Positions 37,740-46,001 of a DNA stretch of 64,000 nucleotides are shown one piece after another (the first letter of the stretch is position 1; the number at the start of each line of letters is the position of its first letter). The DNA comes from Aeoliella straminimaris (GTDB lineage Bacteria; Planctomycetota; Planctomycetia; Pirellulales; Lacipirellulaceae). The notes below the pieces were generated by a model. The model was given only the letters and a program-made list of their open reading frames with translations. It ran no database searches and had not been told where the DNA came from. The position numbers and the translations under genes are program-made. The stretch covers positions 362,681 through 426,680 of the forward strand of contig NZ_JAMXLR010000026.1 in NCBI RefSeq assembly GCF_024054565.1, written 5' to 3'.

Positions 37740-38070
37740 AATCCGAACAAACCGTTGCACACGGAGCCGCGGGCCGCGCAGGATCTGAAATCATTGTCGT
37801 TCGCCGCGGCGCGGTTACCGGGGACGTTAGGGTGCAACGGTGGGCATTGGGCAGGTCGCCGGCAGGCCTCTAATTAACAGCGGTGTGCCCAACCTCTGTC
37901 TCTTCGCGTGTCACCCAACTCCAGTCGGTCTACATCACCTCGGCAACTTAGCGGCCGCCATTTAGGGTACTTCAGTGCGTTCGACGTGACACACCGAACG
38001 CACCCAACCGCACCGCCGAGCCTGTGCGGCGGCGATGCGAGCCTCTGCCGCGTTCGCCTGCGATTCCTAG
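37740..38070. other. Intergenic region between lipoprotein gene and repeat B
   Basis: 331 bp with no gene or terminator that I can support. It leads into copy B of the interspersed repeat. Confidence 0.45.
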
Positions 38071-38390
38071 CGGCCTCGTGTAAACAAATCGCCGTTGAAA
38101 TCACAAACACGTGTGATCCAATAGAGTTGCGGCAGTTTGTGGCCGTTCGCTCCGCGACCGAGCGTTGGTAGCGTAGGCTGATTCGCGGGAGCAAATCGCC
38201 ACCAACGGGGTTTTGGGCCAACTCGGGTGGCCCAAAAAACCTGCGGGGAACAACGCAGCGGGTTTTGTCGCACCCCCTACATGGTTAGGCCGAGAAAAAC
38301 AGAGGTTTCTGCAACCGAGGGCGACCAAAACTCGGGGAGTTTTGGGCCCATGAATGCAAGCTGGGGGATTGGAGCTGGGGGATTGGAGTT
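38071..38390 (-). repeat. Interspersed non-coding repeat, copy B (inverted)
   Basis: This copy is in the opposite orientation to A, C and D. On the minus strand it reads GGGCCCAAAACTCCCCGAGTTTTGG, then GCGTTGTTCCCCGCA (38256-38242, one change from the 15-mer of the other copies), GAGTTGGCCCAAAAC, ATTGGATCACAC (38122-38111) and TTTCAACGGCGATTTGTTTACAC. It includes the TTCGCTCCGCGA motif also found in copy D. It lies downstream of ktrA. Confidence 0.72.
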
Positions 38391-38418
38391 GGGGAAAACG
38401 GCCCCGCAGCTGGAGCGG

Positions 38419-39075
38419 CTACTTTAGCTTGGCCACCTGGGCCAAGGCTTCGTCGTTGCCAGCCACCAGCAGGGTGTCCGAATCGTTGAGCTTGTGGTCC
38501 GGATCGGGAGCGGCCAGCGTGCTACCCGTCAGGTAGTCGTGCAGGGCGACAATCGTCAGGGCGTACTTCTGGCGAATGTTCAACTCGCGAATGGTCTGGC
38601 CGATCCAACTGTCGGGCACGCTCATTTCCTGGATGCTGAAGTCGGGGCCCAGCTTGGTGTAGTTCAGCAGCCCCGGACCACCGAGTTGGGCTGCCAGTTC
38701 GATGGCGGTGTCGTACTCCGGAAAGATCGTATGTCCAACTCCCAGCCGTTCCATGACGCGGGCATGTTCCTTGGAGACCACCTTCACATAGATGTCGCCG
38801 ATCTTCAGTTCCAGCAAAGCCATCGAGGCCAGCACACAGGCCGTGATGTCGTCGCCCAGCGAAACGACGGCCGCATCCGTTTGGTGCGCGCCAAGCTGCT
38901 TGAGGATTTCGATGTCCGTGGCATCGCCAACGACGGCCCGGGCCAACTGATTGCCAACTCGGTCGACCAGCGTTCCGTCGCGATCAATCGCAATGACATC
39001 GTGGCCGTTCTCGGCGAGCGACAGTCCCACGGCGGTGCCGAAGTTGCCCAAACCTACGATCAGAAAGCGTTTCAT
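38419..39075 (-). CDS. ktrA: KtrA-like potassium uptake regulatory subunit
   Basis: 218 residues. The RCK domain begins [20 protein letters not shown] (nucleotide-binding GxGxFG) with an acidic residue at the end of the second strand (VIAIDRD). The C-terminal half (about 135-218) is a TrkA-C domain. The protein forms a ring gating the KtrB channel in response to ATP/ADP or c-di-AMP. It follows the channel gene by 31 bp. Confidence 0.9.
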   Translation of the reverse strand: MKRFLIVGLGNFGTAVGLSLAENGHDVIAIDRDGTLVDRVGNQLARAVVGDATDIEILKQLGAHQTDAAVVSLGDDITACVLASMALLELKIGDIYVKVVSKEHARVMERLGVGHTIFPEYDTAIELAAQLGGPGLLNYTKLGPDFSIQEMSVPDSWIGQTIRELNIRQKYALTIVALHDYLTGSTLAAPDPDHKLNDSDTLLVAGNDEALAQVAKLK

Positions 39076-39106
39076 TCGATTCTACAGAGTGATGGAGTAG
39101 AGAGGT

Positions 39107-40531
39107 TTAGCCCACGATGACGTCTTCGTGGGTATAGCGAAAATCGCGGCTTTGGGCAAACCGCCGCCGCAGCAAAGCCGCCAGGGACAGGGGACCAACC
39201 CGGCCCACAAACATCAGCAGGATAATGACCCAACAAGCGTGCACCGAAAGGTGCGTGGTAACCCCCATCGACAGCCCCACGGTGTTCAGCGCGCTAACGA
39301 CCTCGAAGGCCTCGGCAAGGAAGCCGTCGTTTTGATTGAGCAGATCGCCGATGCCTGCCAGCAGGAAGATGCCCGCGACGATGATCATTCCACCAATCAC
39401 CAGCAGCCCCACGGCCCGCTGCACGGTTTCCTCGGGGATCGATCGTTCGGCAAAGGTAACGGATGTCCGGGATCGCAACCGCGACCAGGCTAGCAAACCG
39501 ATGATCGCGAACGACGTGGTCTTGAATCCCCCGGCCGTGGAGCCAGGCGATCCACCGATCATCATTAGCAGAATCGTGAGGAAGTTGGAACTGTTGGACA
39601 TCGAACGATAGTCGACCGTGTTGAACCCCGCCGTTCGGGGCGTGATGCTCATGAACAGTCCGTTGGTCAGCCGATCGAGATACGCCAGTTTGTTGAGTCC
39701 CTCATTCCACTCGAACATGAGAAACAGCAACCACCCCGCCAGCGTGAGAAACAGCGAACTGGAGAGTACCAGTTTCGTGTGCAGCGAGAGGGCCCGTCGC
39801 TCCTTGCGAGGCTGACGCCAGCGCCGGGCGAGTTCTTCCATGACTACGAACCCGAGTCCGCCGACGATGATCAGCGACGAGATGATGAGCAGCGTAACGG
39901 GAGATTCGGCAAACTGCACCAACGAATCGGTGTAGATGGAGAACCCGGCGTTACAGAAGGCACTGACGGAGTGGAAGATTGCCGGCCACAGGGCGTGCCC
40001 CCAACCGAGCTTGGGTCCCCACGTGAGATACAACAGCACGGCACCGATGGCCTCGAACGTGAGCGTGAATCGAACCACAGCCAGGATAAGTGCCCGAGGA
40101 CTGATTTCGGATAGCGAAGGTGGTACCACGACAGAGGCCTCGGACCGCAGCGACAGCCGGCCCCCCAGGGCGAAGATCACCATGCTTGCGAGCGTCATCA
40201 TGCCGATCCCGCCAATCTGGATCAGCAGCAGCAAGAATGCCTGTCCGCCGAAGGTGAAGTTGCTACCGGTGTCGACCACAATGAGCCCCGTGACACAAAC
40301 GGCGCTGGTGGCCGTGAAGACGGCATCGGTCCAGCCGAGCGGGTCGCCCGTGTAGATGCCCGGCAGCAACTTCAATCCTAAGGTGCCCAGCAGGATGAGC
40401 AACGCGAAGGAGCCAACGAACACCTCCATGGCACGAAGGGTCTGCCACCGGCGTGATAGCAGATCCATGAACTTCCGCCACGGCCCAGTGGGAGTAGGCT
40501 GGGGCGAGCGGTCTTTGAAGTCGGGCGGCAC
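39107..40531 (-). CDS. ktrB: KtrB/TrkH-family potassium channel subunit
   Basis: About 474 residues, multi-pass. Four pore-loop repeats are visible: TSAVCVTGL, SAFCNAGFS, TPRTAGFNT and ALNTVGLSMG, each with the filter glycine. It is the membrane subunit of a Ktr K+ uptake system with the downstream KtrA. GTG at 40531 is chosen because AGGA lies 8 bp upstream; GTG 40582 and ATG 40468 are alternatives. The first 35 residues are not conserved in the family. Confidence 0.88.
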   Translation of the reverse strand: MPPDFKDRSPQPTPTGPWRKFMDLLSRRWQTLRAMEVFVGSFALLILLGTLGLKLLPGIYTGDPLGWTDAVFTATSAVCVTGLIVVDTGSNFTFGGQAFLLLLIQIGGIGMMTLASMVIFALGGRLSLRSEASVVVPPSLSEISPRALILAVVRFTLTFEAIGAVLLYLTWGPKLGWGHALWPAIFHSVSAFCNAGFSIYTDSLVQFAESPVTLLIISSLIIVGGLGFVVMEELARRWRQPRKERRALSLHTKLVLSSSLFLTLAGWLLFLMFEWNEGLNKLAYLDRLTNGLFMSITPRTAGFNTVDYRSMSNSSNFLTILLMMIGGSPGSTAGGFKTTSFAIIGLLAWSRLRSRTSVTFAERSIPEETVQRAVGLLVIGGMIIVAGIFLLAGIGDLLNQNDGFLAEAFEVVSALNTVGLSMGVTTHLSVHACWVIILLMFVGRVGPLSLAALLRRRFAQSRDFRYTHEDVIVG

Positions 40532-40868
40532 GTGAGCAATCCTGCGGAAACAGCCAAGGCGGGAAGTCAAACTGACAGGCACTTGTTGCTATCACACGAC
40601 TTTCCCACGCTTGGGCAGTCTGGGCAAGGTACGGGGCGCCCTGCCCGCACCAGCCTAAGAGAACTCGGCACACCTGGTTGGAGGAAATGACCCAATTCCA
40701 AAGCAAATCGGCGGTAGTTTGAGCATTGGTCGCCCTAGCGGTATTGCCGGGGTTGGCGGATTTAGGTATCCCTTGCCACCCCTGCGGGGACGATGCAGGC
40801 GCCAACGTGCGCGGTAGGCACCGTCGTTCCCTTGCAGCAGTCGATCTCCTCTGGACGAGTCTTCTCGA

Positions 40869-43800
40869 ATGAGCACTCAAAACGAACAAATTACATTGCC
40901 ATTCAACTCGCTATTTCAGCACTCGAAACGTGTGCTGAAGCAGGCATTGATGGTGTTCGCAGCGACCCTCCCTCTTGGTCTGCCGGCGGCAGGACAAGGG
41001 AATATGAGTGCCGGCGACCTGGCTGGCAGCTTGTTTGGACGCGAGGAAAAACCATCCGCTAGCGCGGGCGGTCCGTCGCTTTCATCCACCAGCGATCCGG
41101 TGACGGATATCCGTATTGAAGGGGCCCGTACCGTTCCTAAGGTGAAAGTACTCTCGCAACTACAGACGCGCATCGGCCGCCCGTACGATCCACAACTCGT
41201 GCAGCGTGACGTGAAGAAACTGTTCGACCTGCCGTGGTTCGTGAACGTGGAAACATACACCGACCGCAGCGAAGACGGCCTGGTGGTGATCTTCAAGGTG
41301 GTGGAACGCCCCACTATTCGCATCGTGCAGTACCTGGGCAACAAGAGCATCAAGGATGCAAAGCTGAGCAAAGAGACCGGCCTGGAAGAAGGGGGAGCCT
41401 TGAGCCCCTATCAGGTGGAAGAAGGTCGCAGCCGGATCGCCCAACTGTACAAGGACAACGGGTTCAACCGCGTGCAGGTTCAGGTGGTGGAGGGACTGCA
41501 GACTGGCGACCAGGCCGTGGTTTACTCCATTAACGAAGGCCCCCAACAAAAGGTGTCGAAGGTGCGTTTCGAGGGCAACCTGTTTGCCACCGACGGCCAG
41601 TTGAAGACGAAAATCAGCACCAAGCCGGGCATGTTCTTCGGCTTGTTCAAGGGCTACCTCGACCAGAATGGTGTGGAATCCGATCGGGTTCGCTTGACCG
41701 ACTATTACCGGCGGTTTGGGTTCTTTCAAGCATCCGTGGAACCCATCATCGAATGGAACGACGACGACACCAAGGCCACGATTCGCTGGATTATCAGCGA
41801 GGGACCGCAATCGAGCGTGCGAAACGTATCGTTTCTTGGCAATAACCTGTTCGCCACCAAGGATTTGCAGGCAGGCCTGAAATTGCATGGTGCGCAGACC
41901 TTCGAACGTGATCGGCTAACCGGCGACGTCGAGTGGCTCAAGGAACTCTATGGCAGCCGGGGATACGTGTTCGCCGACATCAAGGCGGACGTCCGTTATC
42001 TGGACGAACCTGGCAAAGTGGATCTGGTCTACAGCATTGACGAGGGCAAGCAGTTCCGCGTGGGACGGGTGTTCGTGCACATCGGTGGCGACAATCCGCA
42101 CACCAAGATCAGCACGGCGCTCAACCGTCTGTCGATCAAACCTGGACAGATCATGGACATTCGGGAAGTGCGAGCCAGCGAACGACGCCTGCAGGCCAGC
42201 AGCCTGTTCCACGCCGACGCGGCACGGAACATCTATCCCAAGATCTCGTTCCGCATTCCTGAAAAGAACGACGAAATGCTGGCATCTGGTGACCAGCCAA
42301 TGGTCCGAGGGCAGAGTCCTCCAGAACCAGCCCCCGCTTTTGACGCCGTGCCGGGACAGCCGGGCACCTACGAAGTCGAACGGCCCAACTATCCGATGGA
42401 TGTCGACAAGGATATGGAGGTGCACCTGTATTTCGATCGCGACCTGAAGCCGATTGCCCCCCCTGCCCCACAACCCGCGGTGCCGCAGTCGCAGCCCCAA
42501 GTGCATGTCGTACGGAAACCGGCCATCGAAAGCTACTACGCCAAACGCCCGGCCACGAATACGGCCTACCAAGAACTGAACGTGAAATCGGCCAATCCTT
42601 ATCAGCCACGCCCGGTGTTGCTTCCACCTTCGCTGGACAGCAAGCCCGTGTATCGCGGACAGAACGCGACCATGGGCTGGGGTGCAGGCGGAGTGGCCAC
42701 GCCTCGTAGCGCGTCGGACGTGTTGTCTGACGTGGGAGGCCAGGCCGTTCGGCCCACTTCGCCCGCCACGGCACCGGTGCGAGACGCGAGCGTGCAGCAG
42801 ACACAGTATGTGAATGAGATTCCCCCGCCCGGTATTCCCGCTCAACAAACCCTGCCCTCGCCGCAGTTACCTCCGGCCGAGTCGATTACCCCCTACCCCG
42901 CCGATCAGATGATCGTGCCGGGTGCAAATGGGCTGCCGAGCTACACCAATCCGGAGGTCGACGTGTTTGTCGACCTGCAGGAAACGCAAACCGGCCGCTT
43001 CCTGTTGGGTGTTGGAATCAACTCGAATGCCGGCGTGGTGGGACAGATCATGCTGGACGAGCGCAACTTCGACTGGCGACGCCCTCCGCGTAGTTGGCAG
43101 GACATCGTCGACGGCACCGCATGGCGTGGTGGCGGTCAACGCTTCCGCCTCGAGGCCGCCCCCGGTTCGCAAGTGCAGCGTTATCTGGCCAGCTTCCAGG
43201 AGCCCTTCTTCCTGGGCACCAACGTCAGCTTGAGCTTGTCGGGTTCGTACTACGACCGCCGGTATACCGACTGGGACGAGCAACGACTCGGTGGCCGGAT
43301 CGGTTGGGGTTACCAATGGGTGCAGAGCGACGTCTCGACCAACTTCACCTACCGGGCGGAGAACGTCAACATTCGCAACCCATCCAACCCCGCGGAACCA
43401 CAACTGGCCGAAGTGTTGGGCGACAACATCCTGCATGGTTTCAAAGCGTCTATTATCAACGACACTCGCGACAGCGCCTTCCTGGCGACGCAGGGCCATT
43501 ACATGGAGATCTACGGCGAGCAGGTCATTGGCACATTCGACTACCCGCGCGTGGGTGTCGACTTCAAGAAGTACTTCCTCGTCCGCGAACGGGCCGACCA
43601 CTCGGGACGCCATGTCGTGAGCCTGGTCACCAAGGTCGACGTCACGGGTAGCGACACTCCCATCTACGATAACTTCTTTGCCGGTGGTTTTTCCACCTTG
43701 CGTGGTTTCGACTTCCGTGGTGCTTCGCCCGTGTCGAACGGCGTGGAGGTTGGTGGTGAGTTCAGCTGGCTGAACTCCGCCGAGTACATGTTCCCCATCA

Positions 43801-44021
43801 CGGCGGACGACATGCTGCATGGCGTGGTGTTCTGCGACTTCGGTACGGTGGAGCCCAAAGTAGAAATCAACGACTTCCGCGTCTCGCCCGGTTTCGGTCT
43901 TCGCATCACGGTGCCAGCCATGGGCCCGGCGCCGATCGCGCTCGACTTTGCGTTCCCGGTCGCCAAAGCCCCCACCGACGACACGCAGGTGTTCAGCTTT
44001 AGCGTCGGCTTCCTGCGGTAA
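40869..44021 (+). CDS. Omp85/BamA-family outer-membrane assembly protein
   Basis: 1050 residues. A signal peptide (LMVFAATLPLGLPAAGQG) is followed by POTRA repeats from about residue 75 to 465 (VTDIRIEGARTVPKVKVLSQL; VSKVRFEGNLFATDGQLKTKI). The C-terminal part (about 700-1050) is the surface-antigen beta-barrel (VDFKKYFLVRERADHSGRHVV; GFSTLRGFDFRGASP with the conserved RGF motif). Between them is a Pro/Gln-rich segment of about 200 residues (about 470-690). It inserts beta-barrel proteins in the outer membrane. The insert is not part of the usual family layout. Confidence 0.88.
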   Translation: MSTQNEQITLPFNSLFQHSKRVLKQALMVFAATLPLGLPAAGQGNMSAGDLAGSLFGREEKPSASAGGPSLSSTSDPVTDIRIEGARTVPKVKVLSQLQTRIGRPYDPQLVQRDVKKLFDLPWFVNVETYTDRSEDGLVVIFKVVERPTIRIVQYLGNKSIKDAKLSKETGLEEGGALSPYQVEEGRSRIAQLYKDNGFNRVQVQVVEGLQTGDQAVVYSINEGPQQKVSKVRFEGNLFATDGQLKTKISTKPGMFFGLFKGYLDQNGVESDRVRLTDYYRRFGFFQASVEPIIEWNDDDTKATIRWIISEGPQSSVRNVSFLGNNLFATKDLQAGLKLHGAQTFERDRLTGDVEWLKELYGSRGYVFADIKADVRYLDEPGKVDLVYSIDEGKQFRVGRVFVHIGGDNPHTKISTALNRLSIKPGQIMDIREVRASERRLQASSLFHADAARNIYPKISFRIPEKNDEMLASGDQPMVRGQSPPEPAPAFDAVPGQPGTYEVERPNYPMDVDKDMEVHLYFDRDLKPIAPPAPQPAVPQSQPQVHVVRKPAIESYYAKRPATNTAYQELNVKSANPYQPRPVLLPPSLDSKPVYRGQNATMGWGAGGVATPRSASDVLSDVGGQAVRPTSPATAPVRDASVQQTQYVNEIPPPGIPAQQTLPSPQLPPAESITPYPADQMIVPGANGLPSYTNPEVDVFVDLQETQTGRFLLGVGINSNAGVVGQIMLDERNFDWRRPPRSWQDIVDGTAWRGGGQRFRLEAAPGSQVQRYLASFQEPFFLGTNVSLSLSGSYYDRRYTDWDEQRLGGRIGWGYQWVQSDVSTNFTYRAENVNIRNPSNPAEPQLAEVLGDNILHGFKASIINDTRDSAFLATQGHYMEIYGEQVIGTFDYPRVGVDFKKYFLVRERADHSGRHVVSLVTKVDVTGSDTPIYDNFFAGGFSTLRGFDFRGASPVSNGVEVGGEFSWLNSAEYMFPITADDMLHGVVFCDFGTVEPKVEINDFRVSPGFGLRITVPAMGPAPIALDFAFPVAKAPTDDTQVFSFSVGFLR

Positions 44022-44068
44022 GCTCTCGCGGATGCGGTGGACGAGACCGTGTGCCTTGATTCAATGCT

Positions 44069-44428
44069 CTACCAGCGATAGTGCCATTCGGTCCAACCAT
44101 CCGTGTAAGTGCGATGGATCTCTGGACCGGGCGTGAAATACTCCGCGCCGAACCAGCCCCAGCGGTACGGTTGGGGAGTGCACGTTGGACGGTACGTCGG
44201 ATCCGACGGATAGGCGAGCGGCCCGGCGTAGTTGGCCGGTTGAACCGACTGCGGCGTAGCGCTGCGCTGTGGAGCTACAGCACGCTGCGGACTAGCCGGA
44301 CGCTTCGAGAAAACGGTACCCGGCAGCGTGATATTATGCTGCGGAGTGGCCACACGCTGTGGGGCAACAGCCAGGGCCGCCGTGTTGCTCAATGCCACCA
44401 GACAAGCCAGCGTGAGAAGACGTTTCAT
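44069..44428 (-). CDS. Small secreted Pro/Gln-rich protein
   Basis: 119 residues with AAGGAAGC before the ATG. A signal peptide (MKRLLTLACLVALSNTAALA) is followed by repeats of (V/A)APQR-(V/S)ATPQ, then a Trp/Tyr-rich C-terminus (YRWGWFGAEYF; WTEWHYRW). No family was recognised. It is 30 bp downstream of the next listed gene on the same strand. Confidence 0.65.
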   Translation of the reverse strand: MKRLLTLACLVALSNTAALAVAPQRVATPQHNITLPGTVFSKRPASPQRAVAPQRSATPQSVQPANYAGPLAYPSDPTYRPTCTPQPYRWGWFGAEYFTPGPEIHRTYTDGWTEWHYRW

Positions 44429-44458
44429 TCGATCTGCTTCCTTGCAAACAGGCGAGCG

Positions 44459-44923
44459 TCACTCCATGGGGGTTGGCGCCGCGTCGAACGGTACCGCTGG
44501 GGCGCCGTCGTAGTAGTAGCCACCACCGTTGAAGTAGGGGGTAACGCCCAGCTCAACGTTGGGTGGTCCGTACAGGTTGCCAAAGTAGGGGGCGTAGCTC
44601 CCTCCCCAGCGCATGCGATAGTAGTCCAAGTGATAAGGGTACGGCCGCTGAAAGTAGCTGCCCGATACTTGTGGAACGTTGTACTGTGCTGGTCGGTGCT
44701 TGCGGTGTCGATCGCGTTGATAAGGTCGATCGGGCTTATGCATACCGCCATGGTGATCGCCAACGTGACCACCCATCGGCGGACCTCCCGCTGGTTGGTA
44801 CGACGGTCCCTGGCGATAGCGTTGATACGTGGGTGCCTGACCGTGGGCCGAGCCCCAACATGCCAGCGCCAGCACCGCTACCGACAGGGTTGCCATTGAT
44901 GTAGGTATGAAAAGTCGAGGCAC
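44459..44923 (-). CDS. Small secreted Tyr/Gly/His-rich protein
   Basis: 154 residues. It starts at GTG 44923 after AGGTAGGG. A signal peptide ending near SAHG-QAP precedes a low-complexity mature part with Gly-His clusters (GGHVGDHHGGMH) and Tyr/Pro segments. Probably an envelope or surface protein, function unknown. It may be co-transcribed with the next small secreted protein gene. Confidence 0.65.
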   Translation of the reverse strand: MPRLFIPTSMATLSVAVLALACWGSAHGQAPTYQRYRQGPSYQPAGGPPMGGHVGDHHGGMHKPDRPYQRDRHRKHRPAQYNVPQVSGSYFQRPYPYHLDYYRMRWGGSYAPYFGNLYGPPNVELGVTPYFNGGGYYYDGAPAVPFDAAPTPME

Positions 44924-45094
44924 GTCGCCCTACCTTTGTTGTTCGGAAGTTTCTATTCGCTACTCCATGCTAGGCAGGGAAATTCTTAACCGTCAAGAAA
45001 AATAGGACCTCTGCGGGTTGTAGGGGATATCTGCCGCCTCGCAGTCGGATTGTCCGCTGGTCCGGCCCCCCCAGCCCGTGGAAGCAAGCCGCCA

Positions 45095-45415
45095 GTATTG
45101 GGACAACTCCCCAATCCCCCAGGTTGCATTCGTGGTCCCAAAACTCCACCGTTTTGGTCCCCCCCGAATGGTAAGACTCCTTGTTTTCTAGGTGTTCTAC
45201 ATGGCGGGGTGGGGCAAAACTCTCCGCGTTGTTCTCCGCACGTTGTGCCAGTTGTCCCAATACTCCGCAGTTGGACCAAAACTGTAGCCAGGGGGTGGGG
45301 TGGGGCCTGCGATGCGACAGCCGCCTGCACACCGCGCCGCATCCCCATTGGATCACACCGACTCGCCACTTCAACGGTGATAATTTTACAGCGACGATTA
45401 CGTCGTTTTGCGGCC
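45095..45415 (+). repeat. Interspersed non-coding repeat, copy C
   Basis: It contains GGTCCCAAAACTCCACCGTTTTGG, the 15-mer GCGTTGTTCTCCGCA at 45226-45240, CCCAATACTCCGCAGTT, ATTGGATCACAC near 45347 and TTCAACGGTGATAATTTTACA. It is in the same order and orientation as copies A and D. It ends 40 bp before the blaI-type promoter. The 5' edge is approximate. Confidence 0.75.
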
Positions 45416-45454
45416 CGCCCGTTGGCTATCTGCCAGAAAACATGACGGCGAAGA

Positions 45455-45483
45455 TTGACATAGGCCAAATGTGGCAATATATT
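45455..45483 (+). promoter_or_regulatory. Sigma-70 promoter of the blaI-type gene
   Basis: TTGACA (45455-45460), a 17-bp spacer, and TATATT (45478-45483) match the consensus closely. It is 47 bp before the regulator start codon. It lies just beyond repeat copy C. Confidence 0.8.
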
Positions 45484-45529
45484 CACACGTGTTAACTGAT
45501 TGCCACTTAACTTCTCCCGCTCCATCGGT

Positions 45530-45919
45530 ATGGCAAAGACTGAAGTCAACACCAGCGATCTCGGACGCCGCGAGCGTCAGATCATGGATGCCGTCCATCG
45601 GCTTGGGGAGGCATCCGTCAGCGAGGTTCGCGACGAGATTCCCGCCCCGCCCAGCTACTCGTCGGTCCGCACAATGGTGCGTCTGCTGGAATCGAAGGGG
45701 CTGCTCACCCACCGGCAGTGTGGCAAACGCTACGTCTACCGTGCCACACAATCGCGCGATCAGGCCAGCAGGTCGGCGCTTCGGCATCTGCTCGAGACCT
45801 TCTTCAAAGGTTCGGCTACCGAGGCGGTGGCTGCGATTCTCGACGCCGAAAGTGTCGGAGAAGACGAACTAAAACGAATCGAGTCCATCGTCCGGAAAGC
45901 ACGCCAAGAGGGGAAATAG
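45530..45919 (+). CDS. BlaI/MecI/CopY-family transcriptional repressor
   Basis: 129 residues. A winged-helix domain (LGRRERQIMDAVHRLGEASVSEVRDEI; SYSSVRTMVRLLESKGLL) and a C-terminal dimerisation helix (GSATEAVAAILDAESVGEDEL). It represses its own operon until the partner M56 peptidase signals, as with BlaI/BlaR1. The peptidase gene follows almost directly. The ATG at 45530 gives MAKTEVNTSDLG, more typical than an upstream start at 45500. Confidence 0.88.
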   Translation: MAKTEVNTSDLGRRERQIMDAVHRLGEASVSEVRDEIPAPPSYSSVRTMVRLLESKGLLTHRQCGKRYVYRATQSRDQASRSALRHLLETFFKGSATEAVAAILDAESVGEDELKRIESIVRKARQEGK

Positions 45920-46001
45920 CATGCCATCCTTGTAAGCGCTATCGAATTACCTGGATGACTCATTTCTCAACCTACTGTTCGATCTCACGGTCAAGGCGAC
46001 C

